Source: Rhizobium sp. NRK18 (GTDB taxonomy: Bacteria; Pseudomonadota; Alphaproteobacteria; Rhizobiales; Rhizobiaceae). From it: DNA of 64,000 bases. The position numbers were made by a program, and so were the translations under genes. The stretch lies in contig NZ_JANFMV010000001.1 of the NCBI RefSeq assembly GCF_024385575.1, positions 3,005,681 to 3,069,680 of the forward strand, read 5' to 3'. This document shows positions 36,443 through 47,274 of this stretch, piece by piece. Numbering within the stretch: the stretch's first letter is position 1; every line of letters begins with the position of its first letter. The notes under the pieces were generated by a model. The model did not search any database. It had not been told where the DNA came from and was given only the letters and a program-made list of their open reading frames with translations.

Positions 36443-36808
36443 CTATCCTGCAGAAAGAACACAAATTGCCGCGACAAGGGCCGGCAATCCCTGAATGAAC
36501 AGGATCCGGCGGTTGGCGCTTACCGCGCCATATAGGGCGGCGACGAAGACGCAGCCAAGGAAAAACAGCTTCAGCTGGTAAGAAAAGTCGGGATTGGGGT
36601 GGACGAGCGCCCAGATGAGGCCGGCGGCGAGAAAGCCGTTATAGAGCCCCTGATTGGCGGCCATGACCTTCGTCGCCTCGGCCTGTTCCGGCCGCATGCG
36701 GAAGGCTTTCAGCCCCTGCGGCTTCGTCCAGAGAAACATTTCCAGGACCAGAATGTAGACGTGCAGCAGCGCCACGAGCGCCACCAGAACGGATGCAAGC
36801 AGGCTCAT
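36443..36808 (-). CDS. DUF1304 small membrane protein
   Basis: A 121-residue inner-membrane protein with four hydrophobic helices. The family motif is [21 protein letters not shown] near residues 17-37, followed by [17 protein letters not shown]. Its function is not known. It overlaps the SURF1 start by 4 bases (36805-36808) and ends 11 bases before ispH, so it sits in the same run of reverse-strand genes. Confidence 0.85.
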   Translation of the reverse strand: MSLLASVLVALVALLHVYILVLEMFLWTKPQGLKAFRMRPEQAEATKVMAANQGLYNGFLAAGLIWALVHPNPDFSYQLKLFFLGCVFVAALYGAVSANRRILFIQGLPALVAAICVLSAG

Positions 36809-37554
36809 GTCTCTTCCTTTTCGGACTTGCGCTTGCCGTCGAAAAAACGGATTGCGGTGACGACCACCAGCACGGCGGCGAGACCATACCAGGTGAAGGC
36901 ATATTGCAGGTGGTCGTTCGGCAGATCGACCTGCGTGACGCCGCCGACCGGCAGGCCGCCGGGATTGGGCGTTGCATCCGCATCGACGAACAGCGGCAGG
37001 ACCTTCGACGCATCGAGGCCCGTGCTCGCCACCATCGCATCCAGATCCTTCCAGTAGAAGATATCCTTGGCGATATCGTTGTCCGGCACCATCATCGAAG
37101 GCTTTTCGGCAAGCTTGGTGCGCGCCAGGCCGGTGACGGTCTGCACGCCCTGCAACTCGCCTTCGGGGCGCTTGGCGGGGTCCTTCAGGTCGTAGGGCAC
37201 GAAGCCGCGATTGACGAAGACGATGCGGCCATCGGCCATCGTCAGCGGCGTGTAGACATAGAAGCCGCTGGCGCCGTCATGGGTGGCGAAGAAGTGGCGC
37301 TCGCGGCTGTTGTCGAAGGTGCCGGTCAGCGTCACCGTCCGGTATTCGATGTCCTCGCCGTCCTTCGCCATCGTCTCGATCGCATCGATCGAGACCGGCG
37401 GGGCATGGCGGCGCGATTCGATGTCGGAAAGCAGGCCTTCCTTCCAGTGCAGTCTCTGCACCTGCCAGGTTCCGAGCGAGAGCAGGATGGCGAGCGCGAG
37501 CAGCAGCAAGACCGCGGCTACCGGCCTCACCCGTTTTCCAGCGATATCAACCAC
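36805..37554 (-). CDS. SURF1 family cytochrome oxidase assembly protein
   Basis: A 249-residue membrane protein with one helix near each end (residues about 12-30 and 222-240) and a periplasmic domain between. The family motifs LGTWQVQRLHWKEGLL (N-terminal) and the NDHLQYAFTWYGLA block before the last helix are clear. SURF1 proteins help insert heme a into subunit I of aa3 oxidase, encoded here by ctaD (41774-43441). It overlaps DUF983 (8 bases) and DUF1304 (4 bases), so the three are translated together. Confidence 0.94.
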   Translation of the reverse strand: MVDIAGKRVRPVAAVLLLLALAILLSLGTWQVQRLHWKEGLLSDIESRRHAPPVSIDAIETMAKDGEDIEYRTVTLTGTFDNSRERHFFATHDGASGFYVYTPLTMADGRIVFVNRGFVPYDLKDPAKRPEGELQGVQTVTGLARTKLAEKPSMMVPDNDIAKDIFYWKDLDAMVASTGLDASKVLPLFVDADATPNPGGLPVGGVTQVDLPNDHLQYAFTWYGLAAVLVVVTAIRFFDGKRKSEKEET

Positions 37555-37948
37555 GGTCGATGCGGCCCTCGGCGGCCTTGTGCTTGTATTGCAGGGAGAT
37601 CAGAACGCCCTTCAGGGCCCGCAAGAGATAGAGCGAGAGGCCGATGGTCAGCGGAACCCACAGCAGCAGATGAACCCAGAACGGCGGGTTGTAGGTGACC
37701 TGCATCCACAGGGCCAGACCGACCACGACGAAGCCGACGATCAGGATCACGAACACCGCCGGCCCGTCGCCCGCATCGGCAAAGGAATAGTCGAGACCGC
37801 AGCTGGCGCAACGCGGCTTGACGGAGAGCAAGCCTTGAAACAGCTTGCCCTGGCCGCAGCGCGGGCAGCAGCCCTGCAGCCCGGTCTTGATGGGATCGAC
37901 CGGCGCAAAATGCGCGGTGTCTTCGTGCTCGTTCAAGTTATCGCTCAT
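37547..37948 (-). CDS. DUF983 zinc-ribbon membrane protein
   Basis: A 133-residue protein. A soluble zinc-ribbon head has two CxxC pairs (Cys28-x2-Cys31 and Cys47-x2-Cys50), followed by two hydrophobic helices (about 62-85 and 88-112). Members are often found near cytochrome oxidase genes; here it starts a run with SURF1. Its role is unknown, though a part in oxidase assembly is a fair inference from context. Confidence 0.88.
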   Translation of the reverse strand: MSDNLNEHEDTAHFAPVDPIKTGLQGCCPRCGQGKLFQGLLSVKPRCASCGLDYSFADAGDGPAVFVILIVGFVVVGLALWMQVTYNPPFWVHLLLWVPLTIGLSLYLLRALKGVLISLQYKHKAAEGRIDRG

Positions 37949-38039
37949 GCCTGTTTCCTCGCGCCATCATTCTTCCTTAGGATATCCGCAATTGGCAGGC
38001 AAATTTTTCCCTCGACCCCGCAGAAAGATGGAGTGACGA

Positions 38040-38684
38040 ATGAAAAAGCATGAGCCTCTTGGACAGATCATCATCCTCAACGGCGCCCCCAGATCCGGCA
38101 AGACGTCGATCGCCCGAGCGATCCAGACCCACTGGGACGGCATCTGGATGAACATCGGCGTCGACGGCCACATGCACATGCTGCCGGAGCGTCTGCGTCC
38201 CGGGATCGGGCTTCGCCCCGGAGGGGAGCGGCCCGATCTGGAAGAGCATCTGCCGTCGCTCTACGGCGCCTGGTTCGAATCGATCGCCGCCCACAGCCGC
38301 CGCGGCATCAACGTCGTCGCCGACTTCGGCATTCATGACGGTCATGCGGGATCGCTGCACCTGATGGAAAATGGCCTCAAGCTTTTGGAGGGGCTGCCGC
38401 ATCTCGTCGTCTGCGTCACCTGCCCGCTTGCCGACATCATGAAGCGGCGCGCAGCCGACAGCGACCCTTCGCATCACTATGTCAAGGCCAGCGCCGACGA
38501 TCCGGTGCCGCTGCCCGTCGCGCGGTGGCAGGAGTATATCCGCCGCGCCGCCGACTACGACCTGACGCTCGATACCAGCGTGCTGACCCCACTCGAATGC
38601 GCCGCCATCATCGAGGACCGGCTGCAGGGCGTGGCGGTCACGCCGACGCTTGGCCTCGCGCAGATGCGCGCTAGCGGCCGCTGA
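38040..38684 (+). CDS. Chloramphenicol phosphotransferase-like P-loop kinase
   Basis: A 214-residue kinase of the CPT/AAA fold. Walker A is GAPRSGKT (15-22, in IIILNGAPRSGKTS), the family block is WDGIWMNIGVDGHMHMLPERLRPGIGLRPG, and NVVADFGIHDG lies in the middle. The related Streptomyces enzyme phosphorylates chloramphenicol, but most chromosomal members have unknown substrates, and resistance should not be assumed. The start lies 91 bases from the divergent DUF983 start. Its end overlaps the convergent GNAT gene by 14 bases. Confidence 0.8.
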   Translation: MKKHEPLGQIIILNGAPRSGKTSIARAIQTHWDGIWMNIGVDGHMHMLPERLRPGIGLRPGGERPDLEEHLPSLYGAWFESIAAHSRRGINVVADFGIHDGHAGSLHLMENGLKLLEGLPHLVVCVTCPLADIMKRRAADSDPSHHYVKASADDPVPLPVARWQEYIRRAADYDLTLDTSVLTPLECAAIIEDRLQGVAVTPTLGLAQMRASGR

Positions 38685-38955
38685 TCACATCATTCCATTC
38701 GGGGTGGCGGGCAAGCTGCGCCTTGAAGAACGGGCAGAGCGGGATGATCTTCCAGCCCCCTGCCCGCGCCTCTTCGACCGCATGGACGGCCAGCGCCTGG
38801 CCCACGCCCTTGCCACGAAGCGCGTCCGGAATGCCGGTATGGTCGATGATGATCAGGTGGGCGGACGCCCGCGAATAGGTCATCTCGCCTTCATGCCCTT
38901 CGACCGTGGCGACGTAACGTCCGCCCGACTGGCCCTTGTCTTCGCGAATATCCAT
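38671..38955 (-). CDS. Small GNAT protein (YjdJ-like, Gcn5-related)
   Basis: A 94-residue single-domain protein of the N-acetyltransferase Gcn5-like 'YidJ/YjdJ' family. ATVEGHEGEMTYSR is followed by IDHTGIPDALRGKGVGQALAVHAVEEARAGGWKIIPLCPFFKAQLARHPEW, which contains the acetyl-CoA loop RGKGVG. The ATG at 38955 is preceded by GAAGGAAATGCA. The cta terminator lies just before it, so it needs its own promoter or read-through. Its substrate is unknown. Confidence 0.85.
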   Translation of the reverse strand: MDIREDKGQSGGRYVATVEGHEGEMTYSRASAHLIIIDHTGIPDALRGKGVGQALAVHAVEEARAGGWKIIPLCPFFKAQLARHPEWNDVISGR

Positions 38956-38972
38956 TGCATTTCCTTCAAAAG

Positions 38973-39001
38973 AAAAAGGCGGCGGTGATTTCACCGCCGC
39001 C
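38973..39001 (-). terminator. Rho-independent terminator of the cta operon
   Basis: On the minus strand GGCGGCGGTG pairs perfectly with CACCGCCGCC (10 bp, loop AAAT) and is followed by TTTTTC. It starts 20 bases beyond the ctaE stop and closes the cytochrome oxidase operon. Confidence 0.88.
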
Positions 39002-39020
39002 CGAATGTATCAGCGCCCGA

Positions 39021-39899
39021 TCAGCCGTGCGCGAGTGGTGCGCCCCAGCCGCCCCAGATGTAGACGGCGAAGAACAGGAACAGCCAGACCACGTCGACGA
39101 AGTGCCAGTACCAGGCAGCCGCCTCGAAGCCGAAATGCTGCTTTGCCGTGAAGTCGCCACCCATGGCACGGAACAAGCATACCAGGAGGAAGATGGTACC
39201 GACCAGAACGTGGAAACCGTGGAAGCCGGTCGCCATGAAGAAGGTCGCGCCGTAGATCGATTCCTTGAATGCGAACGGAGCGTGCATGTACTCGTAGGCC
39301 TGGACGCAGGAGAACAGGACGCCGAGCAGGACTGTGAGCGTCAGGCCGGAGATCAGGCCCTTGCGGTCGTTGTGCAGCAGCGCGTGGTGCGCCCAGGTGA
39401 CCGTGGTGCCGGACAGAAGCAGGATAACCGTGTTGTAGAGCGGCAGGTGCCAGGGATCGAGAACCTCGATGCCCTTCGGCGGCCACTGACCGCCGGTGAA
39501 CTCGACGCGGGCGGCCTGGATGGCCTCGGCCGGGAACAGGCTGGCGTCGAAGAAGGCCCAGAACCATGCCACGAAGAACATGACTTCTGACGCGATGAAC
39601 ATGATCATGCCATAACGCAGATGCATCGAAACGACGCGGGTATGCGCACCCTCATGCGCTTCCTTGATCGTGTCGGCCCACCAGGCGAACATGGTGTAAA
39701 GCGTCAGCAGAAGGCCGATGAAGAACAGCCACGGATTGGCGAGTTCCGCACCGAACAGCTTGATCGAACCGCCGTTCAGGTAGCGCATGTAGCACACGCC
39801 GCCGAAGGTCAGGATGAAGGCACCCACGGAAGCCAGGAACGGCCACGGACTTGGGTCGATGATGTGGTAGTCGTGATTTTTCTGATGCGCATCGGCCAT
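39021..39899 (-). CDS. ctaE: Cytochrome c oxidase subunit III
   Basis: A 292-residue integral membrane subunit of the aa3 oxidase with seven predicted helices. The N-terminal HQKNHDYHIIDPSPWPF is typical. Conserved parts include EVMFFVAWFWAFFDASL, WPPKGIEVLDPW, GTTVTWAHHALLH, and the C-terminal ATGFHGFHVLVGTIFL with VDVVWLFLFFAVYIWGGWG. It is the last gene of ctaC-ctaD-ctaB-coxF-ctaG-ctaE. The gap from ctaG is 65 bases, and a strong terminator follows. Confidence 0.97.
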   Translation of the reverse strand: MADAHQKNHDYHIIDPSPWPFLASVGAFILTFGGVCYMRYLNGGSIKLFGAELANPWLFFIGLLLTLYTMFAWWADTIKEAHEGAHTRVVSMHLRYGMIMFIASEVMFFVAWFWAFFDASLFPAEAIQAARVEFTGGQWPPKGIEVLDPWHLPLYNTVILLLSGTTVTWAHHALLHNDRKGLISGLTLTVLLGVLFSCVQAYEYMHAPFAFKESIYGATFFMATGFHGFHVLVGTIFLLVCLFRAMGGDFTAKQHFGFEAAAWYWHFVDVVWLFLFFAVYIWGGWGAPLAHG

Positions 39900-39964
39900 A
39901 TCAGCTATCCCCGAATGTCAAACTTTCCTCTCGAGACGACCGCCGAAGCGGCATCCCATTCCCA

Positions 39965-40600
39965 CTACAGTTGCGCTGCGTCCTGTTTCCCGCCCTTGAC
40001 CGGTGCCTTCGAAGCAACCGGCTTTTCCCTCTCGTGCGGGTACATTGTGTAAGACAGCGTAAGCGTTCCGATGTCCTTTGTCTCGACCTCGTTGACAATA
40101 TCGGGGTCGATGTAGAAGACGACGGGCATTTCCAGCGTTTCACCCGGCTCAAGCGTGGTCTCGGTGAAACAGAAACATTCTACCTTGTTGAAATAAGCAC
40201 CGGCCGCCTGTGGCGTGACGTTGAACGTCGCCTGGCCGGTCTGCTCTTTCCCGGAATTGTTGGTCGCGATGAAGCGCACCTCGACCGTCTCGCCGATTTT
40301 CGGATCGACCGAGCGCTGCACGGGCTTGAACGACCAGTCGAGACCCGGCGCCATGTTGGCGTCGAAGGTGACCTTCATGCGCCGCTCGAGAACGCGATCG
40401 GCATATTGCTGCTCGACGCGCTTGGTGGTGCCGCCATAGCCGGTGACCTGGCAGAAGATCTTGTAGAGCGGCACGGCGGCATAGCTCATGCCGATCATGC
40501 CGAACACGAAAGTCAGGCAGACGGCGACGACCGCGCCGTTGTTGCGGGGCTTCCTTGCCGCCGGTGCCTTGTTCGTCTCCTCAGCCACATCGTCCTCCAT
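39965..40600 (-). CDS. ctaG: Cytochrome oxidase copper-assembly protein CtaG/Cox11
   Basis: A 211-residue protein with one N-terminal membrane anchor (about 23-43) and a periplasmic copper-binding domain. It delivers copper to the CuB site of subunit I. Key features are [17 protein letters not shown], the copper-binding pair in VECFCFTET (CFCF motif) and the [10 protein letters not shown] block. The ATG at 40600 begins one base after the coxF stop. A GTG four codons later is a possible alternative. Confidence 0.96.
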   Translation of the reverse strand: MEDDVAEETNKAPAARKPRNNGAVVAVCLTFVFGMIGMSYAAVPLYKIFCQVTGYGGTTKRVEQQYADRVLERRMKVTFDANMAPGLDWSFKPVQRSVDPKIGETVEVRFIATNNSGKEQTGQATFNVTPQAAGAYFNKVECFCFTETTLEPGETLEMPVVFYIDPDIVNEVETKDIGTLTLSYTMYPHEREKPVASKAPVKGGKQDAAQL

Positions 40601-40601
40601 A

Positions 40602-40739
40602 TTACTGCGCGCCGCCGGCGATCTTAACGACCGTCACGACATAGAACAGAATGACCAGACCGCCGAGAACGAGGCCGAGCGCGATGTTGCGGCCGCGGCG
40701 CGACTTCTTCTGCTTTTCGTTGAGTTCGACGGTTTCCAT
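40602..40739 (-). CDS. coxF: Small single-helix protein CoxF
   Basis: A 45-residue protein between ctaB and ctaG. A charged start ([18 protein letters not shown]) leads into one transmembrane helix (about residues 19-40, [20 protein letters not shown]). Its ATG shares a base with the ctaB stop (TGATG), and its stop is one base before ctaG, so it is firmly part of the operon. It matches the tiny CoxF proteins at this position in rhizobial oxidase operons. The role is not established; an assembly or structural part in aa3 oxidase is likely. Confidence 0.88.
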   Translation of the reverse strand: METVELNEKQKKSRRGRNIALGLVLGGLVILFYVVTVVKIAGGAQ

Positions 40740-41695
40740 CACAGGAGACCTCCCTGCGTCAGCCCGTAGGCGATTGCCAGGTGGTCGACCATCAGTGCCA
40801 GGAAGATGACGAAGAGATACATGATCGAGAAGGCGAAGAGCTTCTTGGCCGGCAGCATGCGCTCGTCGCCGTCCGCCATCCGCAGCACGCCGGCGGCATA
40901 CCAGACGAAGGCCAGGCCGAGACAGAGCGAGGCAGCACCGTACCAGACGCTCGACAGGCCGATGACGACAGGCACGACGCCGGTCAGCGCCGTCAGCACC
41001 GCGTAAAGCGCGATCTGCCGCTTGGTCGTCGCCTCGCCGGAGACGTTCGGCAGCATCGGCACGCCGACGGCGCCGTAATCGCGCATCTTGAAGAGCGCGA
41101 GCGCCCAGAAATGCGCCGGGGTCCAGAGGAAGATGATCAGAAAGAGAACGATGCTCTCGATCGAAACGCCGCCGGTCACGCAGGCCCAGCCGATCATCGG
41201 CGGGAAAGCGCCGGCGGCTCCGCCGATGACGATGTTCTGCGGCGTCGAGCGCTTCAGCCACATCGTGTAGACGACAGCGTAGAAGAAAATGGTGAAGGCC
41301 AGCAGGCCGGCCGAGATCCAGTTGACGGCGAGGCCAAGAATGGCGACCGAGAAGGCCGACAGCGTGATGCCGAAGGCGAGCGCCTCTTCCGGCATGACCT
41401 TGCCGGCCGGAATGGGACGGGTGGCGGTGCGGCTCATGACGGCGTCGATGTCCGCGTCATACCACATGTTGAGCGCGCCGGACGCACCGGCGCCGACCGC
41501 GATGCACAGGATGGCGATCAGGCCGATCGCCGGATTGATGTGGCCGGGCGCAAGCACCAGGCCGGCAAGCGCCGTGAACACGACGAGCGACATCACCCGC
41601 GGCTTCAGAAGCGCGAAGTAATCGCCGGCACTGGCCTCGGACAGGCGGACGCCCGCTTCCGTTGCTACACCGTCGTGATGATCCATGACACTCAT
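40739..41695 (-). CDS. ctaB: Protoheme IX farnesyltransferase (heme O synthase)
   Basis: A 318-residue UbiA-type membrane enzyme that adds a farnesyl group to heme B to make heme O for the oxidase. It has about nine helices. The first Asp-rich motif is [23 protein letters not shown], and the second conserved loop is [28 protein letters not shown]. The ATG at 41695 (MSVMDHHDG) has GGAA 7 bases before it; 41686 is an alternative, and 41752 would add a leader lying inside the intercistronic hairpin. It is coupled to coxF. Confidence 0.95.
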   Translation of the reverse strand: MSVMDHHDGVATEAGVRLSEASAGDYFALLKPRVMSLVVFTALAGLVLAPGHINPAIGLIAILCIAVGAGASGALNMWYDADIDAVMSRTATRPIPAGKVMPEEALAFGITLSAFSVAILGLAVNWISAGLLAFTIFFYAVVYTMWLKRSTPQNIVIGGAAGAFPPMIGWACVTGGVSIESIVLFLIIFLWTPAHFWALALFKMRDYGAVGVPMLPNVSGEATTKRQIALYAVLTALTGVVPVVIGLSSVWYGAASLCLGLAFVWYAAGVLRMADGDERMLPAKKLFAFSIMYLFVIFLALMVDHLAIAYGLTQGGLL

Positions 41696-41724
41696 TGCGA
41701 ATTCCGCATTCAATCTGACAGGAC

Positions 41725-41750
41725 GGGCCGCCCATAACAGCGGGCGGCCC
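41725..41750 (-). promoter_or_regulatory. Intercistronic hairpin between ctaD and ctaB
   Basis: GGGCCGCCC pairs perfectly with GGGCGGCCC (9 bp, 8-base loop). It starts 24 bases after the ctaD stop and ends 30 bases before the ctaB start. There is no T-tract. It could protect the ctaC-ctaD message from 3' decay or lower expression of the downstream assembly genes. Confidence 0.55.
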
Positions 41751-41773
41751 AATTTCGTTCCTGCTACCGAAGC

Positions 41774-44340
<2,567 letters not shown>

Positions 44341-44357
44341 AATTAAATCTCCCCTCA

Positions 44358-44378
44358 GCGTTTGACCTAAGTCAAACA
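44358..44378 (-). promoter_or_regulatory. FNR/FixK-type palindrome upstream of ctaC
   Basis: GTTTGAC-CTAA-GTCAAAC is a perfect 7-base inverted repeat (44360-44377). Its core TTGAC-N4-GTCAA (44362-44375) matches the FNR/FixK/FnrN-family consensus TTGAY-N4-RTCAA. It is centred 28 bases before the ctaC start codon, which would place it near or downstream of the transcription start. Repression at low oxygen is therefore the likelier mode. Binding itself is inference. Confidence 0.6.
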
Positions 44379-44817
44379 GAAAAAACAGAATCCTGCTATT
44401 CGTGTTGCTTAAAATCACAGTTTCCCGCTGGCTGCAACACCTGCGCCGATATGCCGGTGCGGCATATTCACGCAAAACCGCTTGCGGACCTTTTCTTTTC
44501 CCCAAAACCCTCCTAGAGCAGCAAGTCGGCCTTCCGGAAAGTCGAAGGCAACGGCATGCGGGAGCGTCCACAATCCGGCTCCATTCTAATGGTCTGCCCG
44601 CCCGCGTCAAAGAGATTTGCTTGCGCGCGACAATCATGCCAAGGTTTTTGCGGCCACTTTGTCCGGGGCATGCCGTGCGGCGCAATTTTGCCTGCATTGC
44701 CTTGAATATGCGGCTCCAGATGCAACGTCTGCAGGCAGGCGCGGCGACTCGGGCTTTCCATTTGGAGGCGAAGGCTTCAAGAATGGCCTGACTGATTCGA
44801 ATGCTAGAGGGTTTTTG
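44379..44817. other. Intergenic region between ctaC and the IalB-like gene
   Basis: About 440 bases of divergent promoter region. I recognise no protein family in any of its short open frames and no tRNA or ncRNA fold. It should hold the promoters for both the oxidase operon and the IalB-like gene. Confidence 0.5.
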
Positions 44818-45360
44818 ATGGGTCTCATCTCCCGGTCGTGCGTGGCTCTGTCCACCGCTTTGCTCGCCACTGCGCTCCTCGCCGCCCAGCCGGCGTCCGC
44901 CCAACAGTCGGGAACCGTCAAGGCGACCTACGGCGCCTGGTCGGTGCTCTGCGACAAGCCCGCCGGCGCGCAGGCCGAACAGTGCGTTCTGATGCAGAAC
45001 GTGCTGGCCGAAGACAGGCCCGAGATCGGGCTGTCCGTCGCTATCCTGAAGACGGCCGACCGCAAGTCGAAAATCCTGCGCGTGCTGGCGCCGCTCGGCG
45101 TGCTCTTGAGCCCCTTCGAGCCCTATCGCGGCGGCCTCGGCCTGACGATCGACGACAAGTATATCGGCCGCACCGAGTTTGTCCGCTGCTTCTCCGACGG
45201 CTGTTACGCCGAGGTGAACCTGGACGAAGATCTCCTGAAGGTGCTGCGCAACGGCAAGACCGCCGTCTTCTCCGTCAAGGAATCGATCGACGAGGAAAAC
45301 GGCATCGGCATCCCTGTCGATCTCAAGGGCTTCGGCGAAGGCTACGACAATCTGCCCTGA
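44818..45360 (+). CDS. Invasion-associated locus B (IalB) family protein
   Basis: A 180-residue exported protein. The signal peptide ends near ASA-QQ (about residue 28). The mature part has IalB family features: YGAWSVLCDKPAGAQAEQCVLMQ, a central LRVLAPLGVLLSPFEPYRGGLGLTIDD block and CFSDGCYAEVNLDEDLLKVLRNGKTAVFS, with four conserved cysteines. In Bartonella IalB is linked to red-cell invasion, but the family is common in free-living and plant-associated rhizobia, where its role is unknown. The ATG at 44818 is the only one placed before the signal peptide. Confidence 0.88.
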   Translation: MGLISRSCVALSTALLATALLAAQPASAQQSGTVKATYGAWSVLCDKPAGAQAEQCVLMQNVLAEDRPEIGLSVAILKTADRKSKILRVLAPLGVLLSPFEPYRGGLGLTIDDKYIGRTEFVRCFSDGCYAEVNLDEDLLKVLRNGKTAVFSVKESIDEENGIGIPVDLKGFGEGYDNLP

Positions 45361-45432
45361 GGGCGTTGCCTTGCTCTTACCGCTGTCGCGTCCTAAATGC
45401 GTGTGCAAACACCAATTGCGGAGCTTCAGCCC

Positions 45433-46848
45433 ATGAATGACGATCTACTCACCCTGTTCGACGCAGACGAAGCAGAGGTTCGCGCCGTCATCGCCGATGC
45501 GCTGAAGCATGCCGACGACGGCGAGCTCTACATCGAGCACGCCCAGGCGGAATCGCTTTCCTTCGACAATGGCCGCCTCAAGGGCGGCAGCTTCAACACC
45601 GACCAGGGCTTCGGCCTGCGCGCGGTTGCCGGCGAGGCCGTCGGCTTCGCGCATGCGGGCGACCTGTCGGTTGCGGCGCTGAAACGTGCGGCCGACGCGG
45701 TCGGCGCGGTGACGCGCGGCTATTCCGGCACTTACGCCGCCGCCCCGCAGCGGACCAACAAGAAGCTTTACGGCGACGAGAACCCGATCGGCCAGCCGAC
45801 CTTCGAGGAGAAGGTGAAGCTGTTGCAGGATATCGACGCCTATCTGCGCGCCAAGGATCCGAAGGTCCGCCAGGTGACGGCGTCCGTCTCCGCCAGCTGG
45901 CAGGTGGTCGACATCCTGCGCGCCGATGGCCACCGGGTGCGCGACATCCGGCCGATGACCCGCCTCAACATTTCCGTCGTCACCGGCGACGGCGACCGGC
46001 AGGAATCGGGCTCCTTCGGCCAGGGCGGCCGGGTGGGCTTCACCGAGTTCCTGACGGAAGAGAACTGGCAGTACGGCGCCGACGAGGCGCTGCGCCAGGC
46101 GCTCGTCAATCTTGACGCCATCGAGGCGCCGGCCGGCACCATGGATGTGGTGCTCGGCAATGGCTGGCCGGGCGTCATGCTGCACGAGGCCGTCGGCCAC
46201 GGGCTGGAAGGCGACTTCAACCGCAAGAAGACGTCCGCCTTCGCCGGGCTGATGGGCGAGATGGTCGCAGCGCCGGGCGTCACCGTCGTCGACGACGGCA
46301 CGATCGAGAACCGCCGCGGTTCGATCAGCATCGACGACGAAGGCACGCCGTCGGCCTACAACGTCCTGATCGAGAACGGCAGGCTCGTCGGCTACATGCA
46401 GGACCGCCAGAACGCCCGACTGATGGGCATGAAGCCGACCGGCAACGGCCGCCGGCAGGGCTATTCCTCCGTGCCGATGCCGCGCATGACCAATACCTAC
46501 ATGCTGTCTGGCGACAAGACGCCGGAAGAGATCATCTCCTCGGTCAAGAAGGGCCTCTATGCCGTCTCCTTCGGCGGCGGCCAGGTGGACATCACCTCCG
46601 GCAAGTTCGTCTTCGGCTGCACCGAGGCCTACATGATCGAAGACGGCAAGATCGGCGCGCCGGTCAAGGGCGCCATGCTGATCGGCAATGGTCCGCAGGC
46701 GATGAAGCGCGTCTCGATGATCGGCAACGACATGTCGCTCGACACCGGCATCGGCAATTGCGGCAAGGGCGGCCAGTGGGTGCCGGTCGGCGTCGGCCAG
46801 CCGCACCTCAGGATGGATCAGGTGACGGTCGGCGGCACCAGGACGTGA
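45433..46848 (+). CDS. tldD: Metalloprotease TldD
   Basis: A 471-residue cytoplasmic metallopeptidase. The zinc motif H251-E252-A-V-G-H256 (MLHEAVGHGLEGDFN) matches TldD proteins. TldD works with TldE/PmbA to degrade unfolded peptides and to mature some ribosomal peptides. TldE is not in the window. The ATG at 45433 has GGAG about 9 bases upstream. The stop overlaps the start of the VOC gene by 4 bases (GTGA). Confidence 0.96.
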   Translation: MNDDLLTLFDADEAEVRAVIADALKHADDGELYIEHAQAESLSFDNGRLKGGSFNTDQGFGLRAVAGEAVGFAHAGDLSVAALKRAADAVGAVTRGYSGTYAAAPQRTNKKLYGDENPIGQPTFEEKVKLLQDIDAYLRAKDPKVRQVTASVSASWQVVDILRADGHRVRDIRPMTRLNISVVTGDGDRQESGSFGQGGRVGFTEFLTEENWQYGADEALRQALVNLDAIEAPAGTMDVVLGNGWPGVMLHEAVGHGLEGDFNRKKTSAFAGLMGEMVAAPGVTVVDDGTIENRRGSISIDDEGTPSAYNVLIENGRLVGYMQDRQNARLMGMKPTGNGRRQGYSSVPMPRMTNTYMLSGDKTPEEIISSVKKGLYAVSFGGGQVDITSGKFVFGCTEAYMIEDGKIGAPVKGAMLIGNGPQAMKRVSMIGNDMSLDTGIGNCGKGGQWVPVGVGQPHLRMDQVTVGGTRT

Positions 46849-47267
46849 GCGGCAACAACGCGCTCATTCCCGAGCTTGCGGTGACAAACTGCGCCGCAAG
46901 CCTATCCTTCTACTGCGATCTTTTGGGCTTTGCCGTGGTTTACGAGCGCCCAGAGGAAGGTTTCGCCTTCCTTGCCAAGGGCGATGCGCAACTGATGATC
47001 GACGAAATCGGCAAGGGCCGCACCTTCGAACCTGCGCCCTTCATTGCGCCGCTCGGCCGCGGCGTCAATTTCCAGATTCTCGTGACAGACCTGACGGCAA
47101 TCCTGGAAAGGCTGCGGCTGGCAGGTGTGGAGCTTTTCCTGCCGCTGGAAGAAAAGTGGTATCGACGCAACGATCATGAGGTCGGCAACCGCCAGTTCAT
47201 TGTCGCCGATCCTGATGGCTATCTGCTGCGCCTGTTCGAGGAATGTGGCGAGCGACCTGCCTCCTGA
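46845..47267 (+). CDS. VOC-fold (glyoxalase/bleomycin-resistance-like) protein
   Basis: A 140-residue protein of the vicinal-oxygen-chelate fold: IPELAVTNCAASLSFYCDLLGFAVVYERPEEGFAFLAKGDAQLMID in the first half, and VGNRQFIVADPDGYLLRLFE near the C-terminus. It resembles bleomycin-binding proteins but lacks a clear full metal set, so it may bind rather than catalyse. The GTG at 46845 overlaps the tldD stop (GTGA), implying coupled translation. Resistance is not implied by the sequence alone. Confidence 0.82.
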   Translation: MSGNNALIPELAVTNCAASLSFYCDLLGFAVVYERPEEGFAFLAKGDAQLMIDEIGKGRTFEPAPFIAPLGRGVNFQILVTDLTAILERLRLAGVELFLPLEEKWYRRNDHEVGNRQFIVADPDGYLLRLFEECGERPAS

Positions 47268-47274
47268 CATCGCC

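Noticed and set aside
44379..44817. Short open frames in the ctaC-IalB intergenic region as possible genes.
   Set aside because: No ribosome site plus recognisable sequence together; compositions look like noise or shadows.
44818..45360. IalB-like gene as evidence of a pathogen.
   Set aside because: The family is common in harmless and plant-associated rhizobia; nothing else in the window points to virulence.
44341..45408. N-terminal extension of ctaC through the upstream region.
   Set aside because: The GTG at 44340 has a strong ribosome site and opens a clean signal peptide. The upstream translation is Arg-rich and has no family match.
46845..47267. VOC protein as a bleomycin-resistance determinant.
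   Set aside because: Only the general fold is supported. It is translationally coupled to tldD, and no mobile or resistance context is present.
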